Source: a virus
Length of the DNA stretch: 54,628 nt
IMG/VR virus record: IMGVR_UViG_3300010885_045154
Coordinates: 1-54,628 of that record
Reading direction: 5' to 3' (one strand)
The position numbers and the translations under genes are program-made. Numbering within the stretch: the first letter of the stretch is position 1; every line of letters starts with the position of its first letter. The notes under the pieces are model-generated. The model made no database searches. It saw nothing but the letters and a program-made list of their open reading frames with translations, and was not told where the DNA came from. Shown here in pieces: positions 1 to 8,497 of the stretch.

Positions 1-594
1 AGCATGCATAGATCCAAACTGATTTCGTTGTTGTGAGATGAGAACAAGTAGTGTGTTTTTGTTTGCATAGTTTAACATTTTGACTGCGTGGGTCATATCC
101 TTTGCTTCAGCGCCGATTTGCTTGGTATCTTGTAAATCCTTCATTTCATTTCCATCTTTTTCAAAGTAGATGGCTGGCAGTAGTGCTGATATAGAATCCA
201 CTACTATTAAATCAACTCCAGCATCCATAAGTTTTGTTGCAACATCAACCATATCGTTAACTGTCTTGGCTGGAGAATAAATTAGCTTAGAAGAATCTAC
301 ACCCAACATCTCTGCCCAGGATTGGTCATAGGATGCTTCAGAATCTATCCATGCACATGTCTTGCCGTCTTTCTGTGCTAAAGCTATCATCTGCAGGCAA
401 AACGAAGATTTTCCTGCAGACTTATTCCCCCAAACAAGTACTTGCCTGCCATAAGCGAATCCGCCCTTTAATGCATCAGTTAAGCCTATGCTTGGGGTTG
501 CTTGTTTTTCAATGTGTATGTCTTGTGCAGACTGCACTCTTGCTCTTGTCTTTGGATCTAATTTTGCCAAAATGTTATCTATGTCTATTGTCAT
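1..594 (-). CDS. recA: RecA-like recombinase, partial (C-terminus beyond window)
   Basis: The ATP-dependent recombinase of the RecA/UvsX family promotes strand exchange on SSB-coated ssDNA during phage replication and repair. The first 198 residues are visible; the frame stays open to base 1. I read a Walker A motif GNKSAGKS at residues 56-63, a DSEASYD segment around residue 84 holding the likely catalytic Glu, a Walker B strand VDLIVVDS at 127-134, and LISQQRNQFGS near the end, matching the conserved strand before loop L2 in RecA. The ATG at 594 lies 4 bases before the next upstream stop codon region. The gene is the last visible one of the replication cassette. A circadian-clock KaiC or DnaB-type ATPase is less likely because of the RecA-like order of motifs. 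Confidence 0.88.
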   Translation of the reverse strand, partial: MTIDIDNILAKLDPKTRARVQSAQDIHIEKQATPSIGLTDALKGGFAYGRQVLVWGNKSAGKSSFCLQMIALAQKDGKTCAWIDSEASYDQSWAEMLGVDSSKLIYSPAKTVNDMVDVATKLMDAGVDLIVVDSISALLPAIYFEKDGNEMKDLQDTKQIGAEAKDMTHAVKMLNYANKNTLLVLISQQRNQFGSMHA

Positions 595-598
595 ATAA

Positions 599-928
599 TT
601 ACTTTCTATAATGTGGACTATTGTAGTCTATAAATCCTACTTCAAGGTTTCCTCTTGTGCATTGAAAGCCTATAGCATTTTCTGGCTTATAACCTTCATC
701 TTCGTACATTAACTCAAATCCAAATTCTTTTTTATTAGAGTCGTAAGTAACACACATAGCGCTACCATAATTTGTAATAAAATCATTTGGCCAAACTTGT
801 TCCTGCAAAAGATCTGTTAATAATTCTTCTGGTACTGATACCTTGCCTTGATGCTTTAATATTGCAACAAAAGCACTGGTAGCTCTAAGATTTTCAAATA
901 TGATCTTGAGCTTTTCGTTATCCATCAT
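599..928 (-). CDS. Small hypothetical protein, paralogue of the gene at 1284-1514
   Basis: A 109-residue soluble protein with no recognised domain. Its second half contains CVTYDSNKKEFGFEL, which resembles KVTYDSDTESFTFRL in the 76-residue protein encoded at 1284-1514; both also share a leading helix of the type AILKxxxxxxVP. The two genes flank the MazG-like gene, so they look like a small duplicated family. Two in-frame ATGs exist, at 928 and 925. No Shine-Dalgarno sequence is seen, but an extended -10 box (TGG-TATACT) ends 6 bases before the ATG at 925, so a leaderless start at 925 (108 residues) is likely. Function unknown; position suggests nucleotide or replication metabolism, which is inference only. 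Confidence 0.7.
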   Translation of the reverse strand: MMDNEKLKIIFENLRATSAFVAILKHQGKVSVPEELLTDLLQEQVWPNDFITNYGSAMCVTYDSNKKEFGFELMYEDEGYKPENAIGFQCTRGNLEVGFIDYNSPHYRK

Positions 929-931
929 ATC

Positions 932-960
932 AGTATACCATTAAAACAAATTGCCGTGAA
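932..960 (-). promoter_or_regulatory. Candidate extended -10 promoter
   Basis: Read on the minus strand: TTCACG, a 17-base spacer ending in TGG, then TATACT (bases 937-932). The -10 box ends 6 bases before the ATG at 925 and no ribosome binding site follows, which is the geometry of a leaderless transcript. It lies in the end of the MazG-like gene and the 12-base gap. Confidence 0.4.
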
Positions 961-1297
961 GTCTTGGTCTATCATTATTTACTTCCATTTTTTTATAAAG
1001 CATTTCATCTAAGCTATCTTCAATAAATGCAGCATTTCTCATTGCTGCATATAAATCTAATAACCTAATAATAATATCTGCCATTTCTTCTACTACTTCT
1101 TGGCTGCCTTTATTTTTTCTTATAGCCTCTAAAACTTCAGTAACTTCAGAATGAACTAGTGCTAATTTATTTCCGATTTTGTCATGATTAATAGGCCCTT
1201 CCCAAAATCCTTTAGTAATTGCTGTTTCATGCAATACTGCAGATAAAGCGTCAAGGCCGTACTGGGAAACTAATCTCTCATCATTATTCGAAATCAT
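941..1297 (-). CDS. MazG-like nucleotide pyrophosphohydrolase
   Basis: All-alpha NTP pyrophosphohydrolase family (MazG/dUTPase-2 like), which hydrolyses nucleoside triphosphates to monophosphates. In this 118-residue protein the ExxE...ExxD metal-binding signature is visible as E51-x2-E54 in HSEVTEVLEA and E71-x2-D74 in EEMADIIIRLLD, spaced as in the single-domain family. Phage MazG proteins are thought to tune nucleotide or ppGpp pools during infection; the substrate here is not predictable. The gene starts inside the tail of the 1284-1514 gene (14-base overlap), so the two are likely translationally coupled. Length is typical of phage single-domain MazG proteins. Confidence 0.8.
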   Translation of the reverse strand: MISNNDERLVSQYGLDALSAVLHETAITKGFWEGPINHDKIGNKLALVHSEVTEVLEAIRKNKGSQEVVEEMADIIIRLLDLYAAMRNAAFIEDSLDEMLYKKMEVNNDRPRLHGNLF

Positions 1298-1514
1298 TTA
1301 TTAGATCCTTTTCTTCCAAATCTTTATCCTTAAGCCTAAAGGTAAAAGACTCTGTATCAGAATCATATGTTACTTTCATTTCCCTATTTTCTTTATTTGA
1401 ATCTAAAAATGTAATTACTGGTACATTTATCTCTTTAAGGGTTGCTAAAATAGAAACCAATATACTGCTAAGATTCATTCCTTCTATAAGTTGTTCTGGG
1501 GTACTGTTTGTCAT
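1284..1514 (-). CDS. Small hypothetical protein, paralogue of the gene at 599-928
   Basis: A 76-residue acidic protein, not recognised. A KVTYDSDTESFTFRL segment (about residues 47-61) resembles CVTYDSNKKEFGFEL in the 109-residue protein at 599-928, and both begin with an amphipathic helix. It overlaps the DnaE stop by an ATGA tetranucleotide (1511-1514) and overlaps the MazG-like start by 14 bases, so the three genes are likely translationally coupled. No membrane segment or metal motif is visible. Probably a small accessory factor of the replication cassette; function unknown. Confidence 0.7.
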   Translation of the reverse strand: MTNSTPEQLIEGMNLSSILVSILATLKEINVPVITFLDSNKENREMKVTYDSDTESFTFRLKDKDLEEKDLINDFE

Positions 1515-4500
1515 ATTATCTCCTTTATATTTAATGTGCCGTCATCTAATTTAGATAGCACTACCTTACATTTCATTCCTTCACGCAATTTAGCAAGTGT
1601 CATTTTATACATTGTGGGGAAAGCAATTGCTCTTACTAACTCTTTATCTTTATTAGCAAATACTATGTGGCTCATCATCTTCCCCGCCTTGGTTTTAAAG
1701 GGGGTAAAGTTAATTACCATGTATTCATCTTCTTCTAAATCATATTCTTTTCTGTAAAGATAATCAACAAAAAGATCAGAACCGCTTGGGTCTATATCTT
1801 TTACATTTATATATCTTGCAATTCTATTATCTCCTACTAGAATAAAATACATCTGATTGGTTTCAATTTGAGTATCCTCGTGATGGAATAAACCAATTGT
1901 TCCAGTTTCATCAACTAATTCAACTCGTGCCCAGCCAGCCCCACGCTTAATACTTTTAACCATCCCAAACATAACAAACGATCCTAGATCATCAAAGTCC
2001 TCAATTGGTCTTGCCTGCGCCTTAATCCTTGGAGGAATTCCCTCTAAATTAAATGTTGGAATTCCAAGATACTCATAATAATTATCTTTTTCGTTTCCTG
2101 ATCTTGGGTTGTCATCAAAAGCTGCTCCGCCAATTGCATTTAATGCATCTATTGCTCTACTATTAATACCACTACCCTTTTTAGAAGCCTTAGAAATTAA
2201 ATCCGCATAATCTTTAAAAGGTCTTTGAGCAATTAACTTATTTGCAATGTTATCAGATATGAATTTAACTTCTGCTAAACCAAATATAATTCCTTCGTCT
2301 TTCAATGAAAAATAAATGTCTGATTCATTAACGTGTGGCAGCATGATGCGAAGCCCAAGTCTTTTGGCTTCTATTAAGTATTCCGTTCTAGCATCTTTAT
2401 CATTTTCGTTTTTAAGGATTGAAAACATAAATTCAAGAGGATAATAAGTCTTAAGCCAAGCAGTATAATAAGAAAGCATGGAGTAAGCAACAGCGTGAGA
2501 GCGATTAAAAGAATACCCAGCATGCGCTTCAAAATCGTGCCAAAGCTGTGCTGCTTTCTTTTCTGAGATATGCTGAGAAGCCCCGCTAATAAACTTATCC
2601 TTGAACTGGTCGAACTCTTTTGCATCTTTCTTTTTACCAATAATCTTGCGAACTTTATCAGCTTCTGACCAAGACATCCCTCCCAAGTATACGCAGGCTT
2701 GCATAACCTGCTCTTGATAAATAATAACACCATATGTATTCTCGGTAAAGTCTTTCATTAATGTATGGCTATAATCTACAGCTTCTCTACCATTTTTACG
2801 ATCAATATAGGATGCGCCAACAGTATTCATTGCTCCTGGCCTTACAAGGGCATTAGATGCAACTAAATCTTCAAACTTATCTACACCCATCTTCATTAAA
2901 AGATTTGTGTATGGGGTTGCTTCTGCCTGAAAAACACCCTTTGTATATCCCTCGCTAAGCATTCGATAAACTTTTGGATCATCCATGGTTAAATCAGAAA
3001 GAATAATATCCTTACCAGATCTTTTTTTAATTGATCCAAGCGTGTCTGATATGACGGAAAGAGTTTTTAGTCCAAGGGCGTCTAATTTAATTAGGCCAAT
3101 ATCTGCAACTGTGTCCATGTCATATGCTACAACTGGAATGCGACCAGAAACTTTATCTTGTGCATCTTCACGAGATTCAACTGGGGCATACTTTCTTAAG
3201 TCATCTTTAGCAACCACAACTCCTGCAGCATGAACTCCAACAGATCTAATTCGGCCACGCAATCTTTCTGCGAGCCATACTACCTCTGGGTACTTTGTTC
3301 TAAACTCCTTTGTATTTGGAGAGCTTAGGAAGTCTTCAAATGTATCAATTTGTTTTGTTGCACGATTTACTTCTTGAAGCGGAACCATGAATACACGAGC
3401 AGCGTCTCTAATTACACCCTTATCTTTAAAATAAGTATATGTAGAAATGGATGCTACATGCTTAAACTTTCCCTTTAAATAATCCTTTACTTCTTTACGT
3501 CGCCTATCCTCAAAGTCTGTGTCAATATCTGGGAAGTCATTACGTTCTGGATTAATAAATCTAAAGAAAAGAAGGTTATATTTAATTGGGTCTACGTCTG
3601 TAATTCCAAGGGCATAGCAAACCAAAGATCCTGCTGCCGAACCACGTCCTGGACCAACTCTAATACCAGACTCTTTTGCCCAATTAATCATATCTCCAAC
3701 TACTAGAAAATATGAGGCAAAATTCTTTGAGGCAATAACTGACAATTCTTCTTCTAGACGGTCCATATAAATTGGGTCTGAAGCCTTCTGAAGGCTCTCT
3801 AAGCCCTTTGCCGCCAATGACCGTAGTCTTTCATCGGCATCAGTCTTTGGGACTGGCAGGAGGTCTAGGCCCTGGTTAAAGTCATAGTCTCCCACCTTAT
3901 TGGCAATCTCCATTGTGTTTTCATATATATCAGTTCTAGTTATATTAGATTTATTAAAGTCTGCTTCAATTTCAGAGCGGCTCTGAATAAATAGATTATA
4001 TTCTTGAAATGAAATTCTTCTATCTGGATATAAATAATTAAACCTATCCATCATATTCTTCATATTCTTAGACATATCAAAATCAATATCTTTATCGGCC
4101 TTTGGGGATGTAGATAAAATTAATAGTGCTTCTTCTAAAACTCTATCTTCTTCTTTGGCAAAGTGAGCATCACCTGTTGCCACCGCTTTAATTCCTAATT
4201 CGTCCGCTAAATTTAAAAGTGCGGAGTTGATCTCCACAGGGTTATGTGACTGCACTTCCACATAAAAATCTTCTCCAAAAGTTTGTTTAAAGCCTTTAAG
4301 AAGAAGTTTTGCTTCCTCCATGTTACCTTTGTCGATAGCCTTACTAATGAGCCCATTAAGACATCCGCTTAGAACAATTATACCTTCGCTATAATCATTT
4401 AAAACTTCCCTATCAATACGTGGCTTATGATAAAAGCCTTCGTTCCATGCAAGCTCCTGTAATATATTTATATTTTCTAAGCCCTTCTTATTTTTTGCAA

Positions 4501-4780
4501 GAAGGATAATGTGATTGTATGCCTGAATTGATTTATCTGTTTTAGAGGAGCGATCAAATCTATCTGTAGGGGAGATGTATGCCTCGACCCCAAGTATGGG
4601 CTTAATGCCTAATTCTTTTGCTGCTATCTGCATTTCACGGTGTGAGGATAAGGTGCCGTGATCTGTTATTGCAATTGCTGTCTGACCAGCATCTAAAGCA
4701 GCTTGGCATAGTTCGGCAGGAGAATTAAGGCCATCCATCAATGAGTAGTATGAATGAACATGCAAATGTGTGAATGACAT
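1511..4780 (-). CDS. dnaE: DNA polymerase III alpha subunit (DnaE-type, C-family)
   Basis: Replicative DNA polymerase of the bacterial C family, 1089 residues, close to the cellular DnaE length. The N-terminal PHP domain keeps its metal motifs: HLHVHSYYSLMDG at residues 5-17 and AITDHGTLSSH near residue 40, as in DnaE proteins where PHP can support proofreading. GPGRGSAAGSL near residue 376 and the catalytic DIDTDF at 418-423 (D418, D420) mark the palm. GVHAAGVVV, IYQEQVM and GYSFNRSHAVAYS are further conserved family blocks. The C-terminal quarter contains an OB-fold-like stretch. No separate epsilon, tau or beta-clamp gene is visible, so host clamp and loader may be used. A GGCGGAG ribosome binding site precedes the ATG. 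It overlaps the next gene by ATGA. Confidence 0.96.
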   Translation of the reverse strand: MSFTHLHVHSYYSLMDGLNSPAELCQAALDAGQTAIAITDHGTLSSHREMQIAAKELGIKPILGVEAYISPTDRFDRSSKTDKSIQAYNHIILLAKNKKGLENINILQELAWNEGFYHKPRIDREVLNDYSEGIIVLSGCLNGLISKAIDKGNMEEAKLLLKGFKQTFGEDFYVEVQSHNPVEINSALLNLADELGIKAVATGDAHFAKEEDRVLEEALLILSTSPKADKDIDFDMSKNMKNMMDRFNYLYPDRRISFQEYNLFIQSRSEIEADFNKSNITRTDIYENTMEIANKVGDYDFNQGLDLLPVPKTDADERLRSLAAKGLESLQKASDPIYMDRLEEELSVIASKNFASYFLVVGDMINWAKESGIRVGPGRGSAAGSLVCYALGITDVDPIKYNLLFFRFINPERNDFPDIDTDFEDRRRKEVKDYLKGKFKHVASISTYTYFKDKGVIRDAARVFMVPLQEVNRATKQIDTFEDFLSSPNTKEFRTKYPEVVWLAERLRGRIRSVGVHAAGVVVAKDDLRKYAPVESREDAQDKVSGRIPVVAYDMDTVADIGLIKLDALGLKTLSVISDTLGSIKKRSGKDIILSDLTMDDPKVYRMLSEGYTKGVFQAEATPYTNLLMKMGVDKFEDLVASNALVRPGAMNTVGASYIDRKNGREAVDYSHTLMKDFTENTYGVIIYQEQVMQACVYLGGMSWSEADKVRKIIGKKKDAKEFDQFKDKFISGASQHISEKKAAQLWHDFEAHAGYSFNRSHAVAYSMLSYYTAWLKTYYPLEFMFSILKNENDKDARTEYLIEAKRLGLRIMLPHVNESDIYFSLKDEGIIFGLAEVKFISDNIANKLIAQRPFKDYADLISKASKKGSGINSRAIDALNAIGGAAFDDNPRSGNEKDNYYEYLGIPTFNLEGIPPRIKAQARPIEDFDDLGSFVMFGMVKSIKRGAGWARVELVDETGTIGLFHHEDTQIETNQMYFILVGDNRIARYINVKDIDPSGSDLFVDYLYRKEYDLEEDEYMVINFTPFKTKAGKMMSHIVFANKDKELVRAIAFPTMYKMTLAKLREGMKCKVVLSKLDDGTLNIKEII

Positions 4781-4803
4781 TAATTCTCCGCCTTAACTAT
4801 TCT

Positions 4804-5478
4804 TTACCAGTCTAAGCTGCTGCTAGTTGCAGAGTCAGATTCTTCTTGGTGTCCAGATTCTCCTGCAAAAAATGCTTCCTGCTCTGTGTATGGCAAGTCA
4901 CGAACTGCAGTTGTTTCTAGATCATATAACTCTAATGCAGAATAGTCAAATGCTGACTCATCTTTTGCGAGTGGGATAATAGTGTAGCTTGTGTCTGTCT
5001 TTGTTCCAGAACGCTTAATGCGCCACATAAGGTTCGTAATTGAACCCATCTCTCCAGCATACTCAATAAGTGTTGGTGTAATTGTTTTTGCACTTGACCC
5101 CTGAGAAAGGATTGCAACATAAGGATCTTCTTTTCCGTCATCAATTAGCACGTTCATGTAAAGTCTTGAACGGCCTTTCCATCCAGCCTTGTAATCCTTG
5201 CGATGCTGTTCACAACCAAAGCACTTGCCCTGGTCATCCATTGAACATAATGCCTTACGACGATAGTCTTTAGGATTTGTGTGCTCTACGGCAATAAAGC
5301 CTAGTCCATTTTTTTCATTATATGTTGGTGAGTCTGGATCTAATTCTTGAAGAAAACGAATTTTAACGCTTTCTGCATCTTCCAGTTTAGCCCAACGAGC
5401 TTTTGTACTGTCACCACTATTTGCATGTGGCTTGTCCATTTCTTTATTAAGTTCTTTTAGTCCTTTAATGATACCCAT
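4804..5478 (-). CDS. Single-stranded DNA-binding protein, T4 gp32-like
   Basis: A 224-residue protein of the gp32-like ssDNA-binding type rather than bacterial OB-fold SSB. A zinc-binding cluster is visible at C78, C86, C89 and H92 (ALCSMDDQGKCFGCEQH), followed by a basic/aromatic stretch (DYKAGWKGRSRLYMNVL). The last 20 residues are acidic and Ser-rich and end in LDW, comparable to the protein-recruiting acidic tails of SSBs. It lies between polymerase and primase, the expected place for an SSB that coordinates the phage replisome. AAAGGAG precedes the ATG. A different zinc-binding replication factor is possible, but domain order and tail favour SSB. Confidence 0.78.
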   Translation of the reverse strand: MGIIKGLKELNKEMDKPHANSGDSTKARWAKLEDAESVKIRFLQELDPDSPTYNEKNGLGFIAVEHTNPKDYRRKALCSMDDQGKCFGCEQHRKDYKAGWKGRSRLYMNVLIDDGKEDPYVAILSQGSSAKTITPTLIEYAGEMGSITNLMWRIKRSGTKTDTSYTIIPLAKDESAFDYSALELYDLETTAVRDLPYTEQEAFFAGESGHQEESDSATSSSLDW

Positions 5479-5527
5479 TTATTTCTCCTTTGTATTTGAT
5501 AGTGTATATCTATCTGTATTGTTTATA

Positions 5528-6526
5528 TTACGGGTTCCAAGATCGATATTCGATATCGGATACTGCATTTTTTATACAGGATTTAATTTCTTCATCAGTC
5601 ATATCCCCTGCATCTTTTGAATCGTGTGGGTATATCTTATCATATTCGTAAGAGGCCCACAAGATGTCTTTGGTTCTTAATTTATTTGATATGCTTTTAC
5701 CAAGCTCCCTGCCAGCTAAATCAGCATCTGTCATTATAGTTATTCTGTTAAAATGCCTGTTGAGTAATTGTTTCTGCTCTGTAGACAAAAATCCTCCAAG
5801 GGTGGCAACTACATTTGGAAAGCCTGACTGATGAACACGAATAGCATCAAAGCTTGATTCAACTACAATAACGTGGTCGCCGATTTTTTTAGCACGATGT
5901 ATATTAAATAATGTCTTGCTCTTGGGAAGATTAGTACTATTCTTAAAAGACTTTCCTTCTATAGACCTTCCAACTATTCCTATTGGCATTCCATCTGGGC
6001 TATGAACTGGAACTGTAACCATATCCATATTCTCAGAGTAACCTAATTCAAAATAGTCCATAGAGCTATTATTAATTTTACGAGAAATAAAATAGTTACA
6101 TGCCTTTACACTATTAACTCTATCATGAGAAAGCTTCTCCAAGACATCCTTGTTAAATTCCTCAAAGGTCGGCTTGTCTTCTATAGCTTCGGCCAATTGC
6201 TCATCAAAATTTTCTAAGGATTCCGTCTCCTTGGCTGATATAAATCTTAATGACTCAAAGTCATTCTTTTGCATTGTGCGTTTAACTAAATCTATAAGTG
6301 TGCCAGATTCTCCGCATGAAGGATTAAAGCAAATAAATGCACCCTTCTCACGGCTTACGCTAAAGCTTGATGTATGTCTATTAGAATGAAATGGGCAGTA
6401 GCATAGGAAGTCATTAGATGTCTCTCCAACAATTGTTAGGCCAATCTCTTTTAGAATTGACTTAATGTGTGATGGCGAGTATTGCGTGAGATCAATTTCC
6501 CTTGTGTTATACCCTCTGATTGCCAT
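5528..6526 (-). CDS. dnaG: DnaG-type DNA primase
   Basis: Synthesises RNA primers for phage DNA replication. The N-terminal CHC2 zinc finger is complete: C44-PF-H47, then C66 and C71 in FICFNPSCGESGTLIDL. The TOPRIM catalytic core follows with VIVVESSFDAI (E223) and IMTDADLAGREL (D267, D269). At 332 residues it is shorter than cellular DnaG (about 580); the C-terminal helicase-interaction domain is missing, as in many phage primases. The start at 6526 has a purine-rich AGGAAAGAAGAAGG upstream and keeps the helix just before the zinc finger, but it overlaps the preceding gene by 76 bases. It works with the DnaB helicase encoded upstream. Confidence 0.94.
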   Translation of the reverse strand: MAIRGYNTREIDLTQYSPSHIKSILKEIGLTIVGETSNDFLCYCPFHSNRHTSSFSVSREKGAFICFNPSCGESGTLIDLVKRTMQKNDFESLRFISAKETESLENFDEQLAEAIEDKPTFEEFNKDVLEKLSHDRVNSVKACNYFISRKINNSSMDYFELGYSENMDMVTVPVHSPDGMPIGIVGRSIEGKSFKNSTNLPKSKTLFNIHRAKKIGDHVIVVESSFDAIRVHQSGFPNVVATLGGFLSTEQKQLLNRHFNRITIMTDADLAGRELGKSISNKLRTKDILWASYEYDKIYPHDSKDAGDMTDEEIKSCIKNAVSDIEYRSWNP

Positions 6527-6753
6527 GCCTTCTTCTTTCCTACATATACGCCATATAGCGTCATTAAAAAAACCCAGGTCTCTCCTGTGAATTCTACCGA
6601 AAAGTTAGTATCTATGTCAAGTACTCTTGCATATCCTTTTGATCTAATATCCTGAGATAGTAATGACTCGTATTGAGCTTTTACTCTTATCATGTCTGAA
6701 TCATCTTTAAACTCAACTCGTACTTGAAATCTTTTAATTGGTTTATGATTCAT
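6451..6753 (-). CDS. Hypothetical protein between helicase and primase, overlapping both
   Basis: A 100-residue basic protein beginning MNHKPIKRFQVRVEFKDD. It is predicted alpha/beta: an N-terminal strand, helix (DMIRVKAQYESLLSQ), a strand pair (VLDIDTNFSVEFTGETWVF), then a basic C-terminus (GVYVGKKKAWQSEGITQGK). The ATG at 6753 overlaps the helicase end by 11 bases; an in-frame TTG at 6777 is less likely. Its C-terminal 25 codons overlap the primase start in another frame. I keep both because the primase N-terminus is needed for its zinc finger and this protein has a compact, folded-looking sequence. Function unknown; probably a replisome accessory. Confidence 0.65.
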   Translation of the reverse strand: MNHKPIKRFQVRVEFKDDSDMIRVKAQYESLLSQDIRSKGYARVLDIDTNFSVEFTGETWVFLMTLYGVYVGKKKAWQSEGITQGKLISRNTRHHTLSQF

Positions 6754-7987
6754 CCTTAGACTTTCTAGGATCCTCAAATATTTCTTTAATTATTCCTCTA
6801 TTGATATCCCAGTCTAGGTAAAGACCAAAATCATGTCCGTGTCTATTTTTTCTAGAAACAACTTCGATTAGATTAGAGTCTGGATATCTATGAACAGCCA
6901 TAGCCATGTCCGCATCATACTCAATAGCTTTTGACCAAGCGACTTGGCTCATCATTGGAGGATTTTCTCTATCAGAAATATCATCTCCAGTTGCTGCAGT
7001 AATGTCGATTACTGGAATATTATTTCTAGTAGCTAAATTTTTAAACTCACGAGATAAGTTCATGTTACGCTCTGTAGGTGCCTTTGAATTATTATTGTCT
7101 GTAAATAGCTGATGGTAATCTAGAATAACTAAGTCTGGCTTATGTTGATCAATTTTTGCCTGAACAGCGTTTGGAGTTACCTGATTAAATCCTTCGTTGG
7201 ATACGAGTATGAATCCGTTCTTATCCTGAAACCTCTTATTGGACCAAGATCTAAAGTCGTCAACGTTAATATCTCCCTTAGAAAAATCTGATGCCCTAAA
7301 TAATCCAGACCCCAACATTGTATATATACGATCACGCATATTTTCTGGACTCATCTCAAGTGAGATAATCATTGGCTTAAATCCTTGCTCCCAAGCTTTG
7401 CAGGCAAGGTAGGATGTGAACCATGTCTTTCCTTTTCCTGGCCAACCAATTGCAACAATTAAATGTCCTGGTGCCATTCCAGTTGGATATGCCAAGTCAA
7501 TAGAATCAAATCCTGTTTTAATTCCTGGTGATCCGCCCATTTCTGCAGAGCGAACCTTTAATGCTTCTATATGTTTAATTGCACTCTCTGCATCGATAAC
7601 GTCTAAGTCACGAATGTTGCTAGTAAATTTATTTAATGCTGATAGTTCTGATTGAAGTTCTGCCAACACACGGGATGCAGCATCTTCTTTAAGCATTGAT
7701 CCACCACGAATAAGAATACCCTTAAGCTTATTAGAAAGAAATTCATTCTTTAGTTTATCTAAATAATAACCAGTCTCTGCGTTAGCCTTTGTATCTGGCT
7801 CAAAGTCTTTAAATCTTTCTTGAAGTACTCCGACCTCTGGCACAGCCTTAAACTTATAGTAATAATTCTTAAGAGAATCCCATATATCTTTATGAGAAGT
7901 AAATAGATCATCTACGTTATCGGCCAACAATGTGCTAATATCTTTATTCTTACATACAGCAGAAATCAAAGTTGCTTCTGTATTCAT
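6743..7987 (-). CDS. dnaB: Replicative DNA helicase, DnaB-type
   Basis: Hexameric 5'-3' helicase that unwinds the phage replication fork. In 414 residues I see a short N-terminal helical domain, a linker (to about residue 155), and a RecA-fold motor: Walker A GWPGKGKT at 181-188, the ISLEMSPENMRDRI block near 208 characteristic of DnaB, Walker B PDLVILDYHQL ending around 293, and the arginine-rich C-terminal VSRKNRHGHDFG segment. The length is close to cellular DnaB. The start overlaps the preceding gene's stop by ATGA (7984-7987), with GAGGGGG as ribosome binding site. It is encoded directly upstream of a small unknown protein and the primase. Confidence 0.95.
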   Translation of the reverse strand: MNTEATLISAVCKNKDISTLLADNVDDLFTSHKDIWDSLKNYYYKFKAVPEVGVLQERFKDFEPDTKANAETGYYLDKLKNEFLSNKLKGILIRGGSMLKEDAASRVLAELQSELSALNKFTSNIRDLDVIDAESAIKHIEALKVRSAEMGGSPGIKTGFDSIDLAYPTGMAPGHLIVAIGWPGKGKTWFTSYLACKAWEQGFKPMIISLEMSPENMRDRIYTMLGSGLFRASDFSKGDINVDDFRSWSNKRFQDKNGFILVSNEGFNQVTPNAVQAKIDQHKPDLVILDYHQLFTDNNNSKAPTERNMNLSREFKNLATRNNIPVIDITAATGDDISDRENPPMMSQVAWSKAIEYDADMAMAVHRYPDSNLIEVVSRKNRHGHDFGLYLDWDINRGIIKEIFEDPRKSKDES

Positions 7988-8304
7988 TTGTCGACCCCCT
8001 CTACCATTCTTTTGGTTGCTTCTCTAAGCAATCTGCGACGCTCTATGTCTTGGTCTATGTCTTTCTTAGTTTTTTCTATTTTATCAAAATTCATGTAAAA
8101 AAAATTCAACGGGTGGCCTGACTTTGGTAAGGAGAAGTAGTACTCTAAAAGCTCTACTGCTTTACTAAGACCAACACTATCTATAACGTCTTGCATAGCC
8201 CACTTTTCACGAAACTTATTAATCGTTACACTAGATCCATATTTTTCTTTATAAAGATTTTGATACAGGCTCATTAACACATAGGGCTCTTTGTTACTTG
8301 CCAC
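7984..8304 (-). CDS. Hypothetical protein coupled to the helicase; possible helicase loader
   Basis: A 106-residue, mainly helical, charged protein. The first part (LMSLYQNLYKEKYGSSVTINKFREKWAMQDV) resembles a DNA-binding helical bundle, the middle has SVGLSKAVELLEYYF, and the C-terminus is a basic helix (DIDQDIERRRLLREATKRM). It ends with an ATGA overlap with the dnaB start and overlaps the preceding gene by 11 bases. Phage helicase loaders often lie immediately upstream of the helicase and are small and helical, so that role is plausible, but I see no loader signature. Family not recognised with certainty. Confidence 0.72.
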   Translation of the reverse strand: MASNKEPYVLMSLYQNLYKEKYGSSVTINKFREKWAMQDVIDSVGLSKAVELLEYYFSLPKSGHPLNFFYMNFDKIEKTKKDIDQDIERRRLLREATKRMVEGVDK

Positions 8305-8497
8305 GCTTTAGCTCTTCTTCTACTTCACGAGTTTTTTCAATAAGTTTATTTTCTACAAAGTCATAGACTCTTTCTGTGGCAGAATCTACAGTCTCGCCCT
8401 GCCTAATGTCGTCCTCGACACCAATACCTATCTTAATACTTTCATAGTTACCTAAATTTCGTGTAAAAGATAAGTCAACCTTAACTCTTGTTGCCAT
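8294..8497 (-). CDS. Small hypothetical protein
   Basis: A 67-residue protein: a beta hairpin-like first half (RVKVDLSFTRNLGNYESIKIGIGVEDD) followed by a long charged helix ending EEELKRGK. I chose the ATG at 8497 over the upstream in-frame start at 8512 because it is preceded by GGAAGGCGGAG at a good distance and overlaps the upstream stop by one base (TAATG). The stretch NLGNYESIKIG recalls small conserved proteins in actinobacteriophage replication cassettes, but I cannot name a family. No catalytic motif is visible. Confidence 0.72.
   Translation of the reverse strand: MATRVKVDLSFTRNLGNYESIKIGIGVEDDIRQGETVDSATERVYDFVENKLIEKTREVEEELKRGK

Noticed and set aside
2374-2733. 119-residue minus-strand frame inside dnaE
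   Set aside because: Shadow frame within a clear polymerase gene, with no conserved features.
6754-6777. TTG start at 6777 for the small gene between helicase and primase
   Set aside because: ATG at 6753 gives a normal short overlap and a better N-terminus.
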